Of a DNA stretch of 64,000 bases, positions 62,213-64,000 are shown piece after piece (the first letter of the stretch is position 1; each line of letters opens with the position of its first letter). The stretch is from Faecalicatena sp. Marseille-Q4148. Its GTDB lineage: Bacteria > Bacillota > Clostridia > Lachnospirales > Lachnospiraceae. The stretch covers positions 310,001-374,000 of the forward strand of contig CP073692.1 in NCBI GenBank assembly GCA_018228665.1. The letters are read 5' to 3'. Under the pieces are notes generated by a model. It worked only from the letters and a program-made list of their open reading frames with translations. It was not told the origin of the DNA and searched no databases. The position numbers and the translations under genes were made by a program.

Positions 62213-63090
62213 GAAAAATTACGGAATTTCATTGTGAGCCGGAGAATCTGGATGGGCGTCAAAAAGAAGACGCGCTGAAGGCAGGATGTGTATTTCCGGA
62301 GGCTTATATCCAACAGGAAGAAATGATAAAACTGGCAAAATTTTATAAAAAAAGCAGTGGAGATGTATTTTGTGAAATGCCATTTTGCCATACACTTGAA
62401 GCAGAAGCGCTTGGTGCGGACATTCGTCTCGGTGATGGAACAACGCCGCCCCGGGTAGGAAAGTATTGTTGTGAGACTGTGGAGGAGCTGCTGGCGCTGC
62501 CGCAAATGCAGCTTGAAAGTGGCCGAATGGGGGAAACGTTAAGGGCTTGCAGAAAGCTTACTCAGAATGGAGAAAAAGTAGTATTTAACTTGTCAGGACC
62601 GCTTACGATATGCAATTCCCTAATTGATATTCGAACTATTTTTAAAGCATTTCGAAAATGTCCGGAGCAGATGAAGAAGTTATTGGATAAATTCTGTCAA
62701 GAAGAGCTTCGGGTAATAGCAGCGGCAGAAGAAGCAGGGGTAAGATGGTTTAGTTATGCAGATTCAGCAGGGGCGGTCAGTATGATCGGACCAAAACTGA
62801 TGGAACAGCTGACGGAAACATTTACAATGCCATTTTTAATACAAGCCTGCAGACAGATGCACCGTGACAGTATGATGATTCTTTGTCCGAAAACTACTTT
62901 TGCACTTCTGGGAACAGATTTGGGAACGCTAAGAGATGTCAAGCTTCCAGAGGTGATGACATATCATGAGGCATGTGCCAGAATGGCAGGAACTGTGAAA
63001 TTTGCAGGGCAGATGTGTATGAAACGGCGAGAATATCAATTGAAGAATCAGATCCTGAAAGAAATAGTTCTGACAAGAAGAGAAGATTAG
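62209..63090 (+). CDS. Uroporphyrinogen decarboxylase/cobamide methyltransferase-like protein
   Basis: This 293-aa protein resembles the URO-D superfamily, closer to the MtaA/MtbA-type methylcobamide:thiol methyltransferases than to Hem[59 protein letters not shown] and a late [15 protein letters not shown]. The zinc-ligand His of MtbA-type HxC appears absent (ILC instead), so activity is uncertain. It starts at ATG 62209, overlapping rnhA by 4, and is the last gene before a strong terminator. Confidence 0.75.
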   Translation: MRKITEFHCEPENLDGRQKEDALKAGCVFPEAYIQQEEMIKLAKFYKKSSGDVFCEMPFCHTLEAEALGADIRLGDGTTPPRVGKYCCETVEELLALPQMQLESGRMGETLRACRKLTQNGEKVVFNLSGPLTICNSLIDIRTIFKAFRKCPEQMKKLLDKFCQEELRVIAAAEEAGVRWFSYADSAGAVSMIGPKLMEQLTETFTMPFLIQACRQMHRDSMMILCPKTTFALLGTDLGTLRDVKLPEVMTYHEACARMAGTVKFAGQMCMKRREYQLKNQILKEIVLTRRED

Positions 63091-63132
63091 CAGTATCTTT
63101 CCGGAATCAATGGAGGAAAACAATAAAAATAC

Positions 63133-63180
63133 AGGGCTGACATTTCACGCTCAATCCGTGAAATGCCGGCCCTTCTTATT
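63133..63180. terminator. Terminator after the URO-D-like gene, also before aspA
   Basis: A long stem AGGGC-TGA-CATTTCACG pairs with CGTGAAATG-CC-GGCCCT around a short loop, followed by TCTTATTT. The convergent aspA ends at 63207. Confidence 0.85.
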
Positions 63181-63206
63181 TGTGATGCTCTATGAGATTT
63201 GTCGGT

Positions 63207-64000
63207 TTATTTGTTTCCCGGAATACCAGGTTCTGTCATATTAACAGGATCAAGGATCTTGTTTAATTCTTCTTCTGTCAGAAGGTGTTCTTTTAAAATT
63301 AATTCGCGGATGGAAGAACCTGTCTGAAGAGCAGCTTTTGCAATGTCAGCAGCTTTCTGATATCCAACATAAGGGCAGATAGCAGTAATGACACCGATAC
63401 TGTTTTCTACAAGATAACGACAACGTTCTTCATTTGCTGTGATTCCCTTTACGCAATTATCAACGAAAGTCTCAACAGCATATGCCAATGTATCAATAGA
63501 CTGGAAGAGGCAATAGAATACAATTGGTTCGAATGCATTTAATTCTAACTGTCCTGCTTCAGCAGCCATAGTGATTGTCATATCATTTCCGATAATATTG
63601 AAAGCAACCTGATTAACCACTTCCGGGATAACCGGATTCACTTTTCCCGGCATGATAGAAGAACCGTTCTGTCTTGCAGGCAGGTTAATCTCGCCAAATC
63701 CGGCTCTGGGACCGGAAGACATCAAACGAAGGTCATTGGCAATCTTAGAAAGTGTTACGGCACAGGCTTTGATTGCACCGGATACAGCAACAAAAGGATC
63801 AAGGCTCTGTGTAGAGTCGATTAAGTCAAATGCCTGCACAAAATCCATTCCGGAAATTTCGGATAGATTTGGCACAATACGTTTTAAATAGCCTTTATCT
63901 GCATTGATTCCGGTTCCGATAGCTGTTCCGCCCATATTTAATGTACGCATTTCGTCCATTGCTTTGTCCATACGATGGATATCTCTCATAATAGCAACAG
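63207..64000 (-). CDS. aspA: Aspartate ammonia-lyase, C-terminal part
   Basis: The visible 263 or so residues belong to the fumarase/aspartase superfamily: GGTAIGTGINADKGY, the family signature GSSIMPGKVNPVIPEVVNQVAF (containing the catalytic Ser), and IGVITAICPYVGYQKAADIAK. The sequence fits aspartase (AspA) better than fumarase (FumC) in the NMGGTAIGTG and C-terminal region. The frame is open at the right edge, so the N-terminus lies beyond the window. It deaminates aspartate to fumarate and ammonia. Confidence 0.88.
   Translation of the reverse strand, partial: VAIMRDIHRMDKAMDEMRTLNMGGTAIGTGINADKGYLKRIVPNLSEISGMDFVQAFDLIDSTQSLDPFVAVSGAIKACAVTLSKIANDLRLMSSGPRAGFGEINLPARQNGSSIMPGKVNPVIPEVVNQVAFNIIGNDMTITMAAEAGQLELNAFEPIVFYCLFQSIDTLAYAVETFVDNCVKGITANEERCRYLVENSIGVITAICPYVGYQKAADIAKAALQTGSSIRELILKEHLLTEEELNKILDPVNMTEPGIPGNK

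Noticed and set aside
1..64000. CRISPR array
   Set aside because: No series of regularly spaced identical repeats was seen anywhere; the only tandem repeat is the 21-bp one inside the Fic gene.

Overview
The window looks like an ordinary chromosomal stretch of an anaerobic, spore-forming Bacillota bacterium, most likely a Lachnospiraceae (Clostridium cluster XIVa) gut commensal. The reasons are: ispG followed directly by polC; spoIVA; a DUF512 radical-SAM-like protein next to der; strong AAGGAGG-type ribosome binding sites; moderately AT-rich coding sequence; selenium-dependent molybdenum-hydroxylase genes; and a short-type anaerobic ThiC. This is inferred from gene content only; no search was run.

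Layout. 1-6.65 kb: end of ispG, polC, a cold-shock gene and an alpha/beta hydrolase whose expected catalytic Ser is a Trp. 6.7-12.4 kb: a gene for an ABC transporter substrate-binding lipoprotein, split by a compact integrated element of about 4.66 kb (7260-11928). The element carries a large serine recombinase, remnants of a DnaC-like gene, two small proteins and an Abi_2/HEPN abortive-infection gene. 12.4-19 kb: housekeeping genes (PHP phosphoesterase, YerC, DUF1836, pcrA, rlmD). 19-27.9 kb: an accessory, decaying region with a Fic protein, a broken S66 carboxypeptidase, the tail of a GH3 glucosidase, a TetR gene with two matching operators, an antiporter fused to a cytidylate-kinase-like domain, pnuC, a GNAT, a gutted protein kinase, an AraC-type regulator and a flavodoxin. 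27.9-29.6 kb: an ABC-2 transporter pair.

29.6-34.3 kb is a TPP-riboswitch-controlled thiamine operon (thiW-thiM-thiE-thiD-thiC). It makes the pyrimidine de novo (ThiC, ThiD), salvages the thiazole (ThiW, ThiM) and joins them (ThiE). A tRNA-Thr(GGT), a hypothetical gene, a secreted nuclease and a PRPP synthetase-like gene follow. 37.3-44.9 kb: DUF512, der, plsY, gpsA, spoIVA, a threonine aldolase and a short CobU-like protein.

44.9-63.1 kb is a purine and molybdenum-cofactor region. A nucleobase permease and xpt lie on the minus strand. On the plus strand there is a three-subunit xanthine-dehydrogenase-type hydroxylase with its maturation genes: a MocA-YqeC fusion, MogA, a domain-permuted XdhC-family protein and YqeB. 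Then come moaC, moaA and a MOSC protein, running by overlapping genes into siroheme/uroporphyrinogen synthesis (SirC-type, hemC, cobA-hemD), a membrane-anchored MutS-like ATPase, rnhA and a URO-D-like methyltransferase. The window ends inside aspA.

The most notable observation is that the recombinase gene runs across its own attachment site. Integration both disrupts a transporter gene and swaps the recombinase C-terminus, and precise excision would restore the transporter gene. Other points of interest are the TetR-controlled antiporter-kinase-PnuC unit with a duplicated 21-bp operator, and a possible truncated second TPP aptamer in front of thiW.
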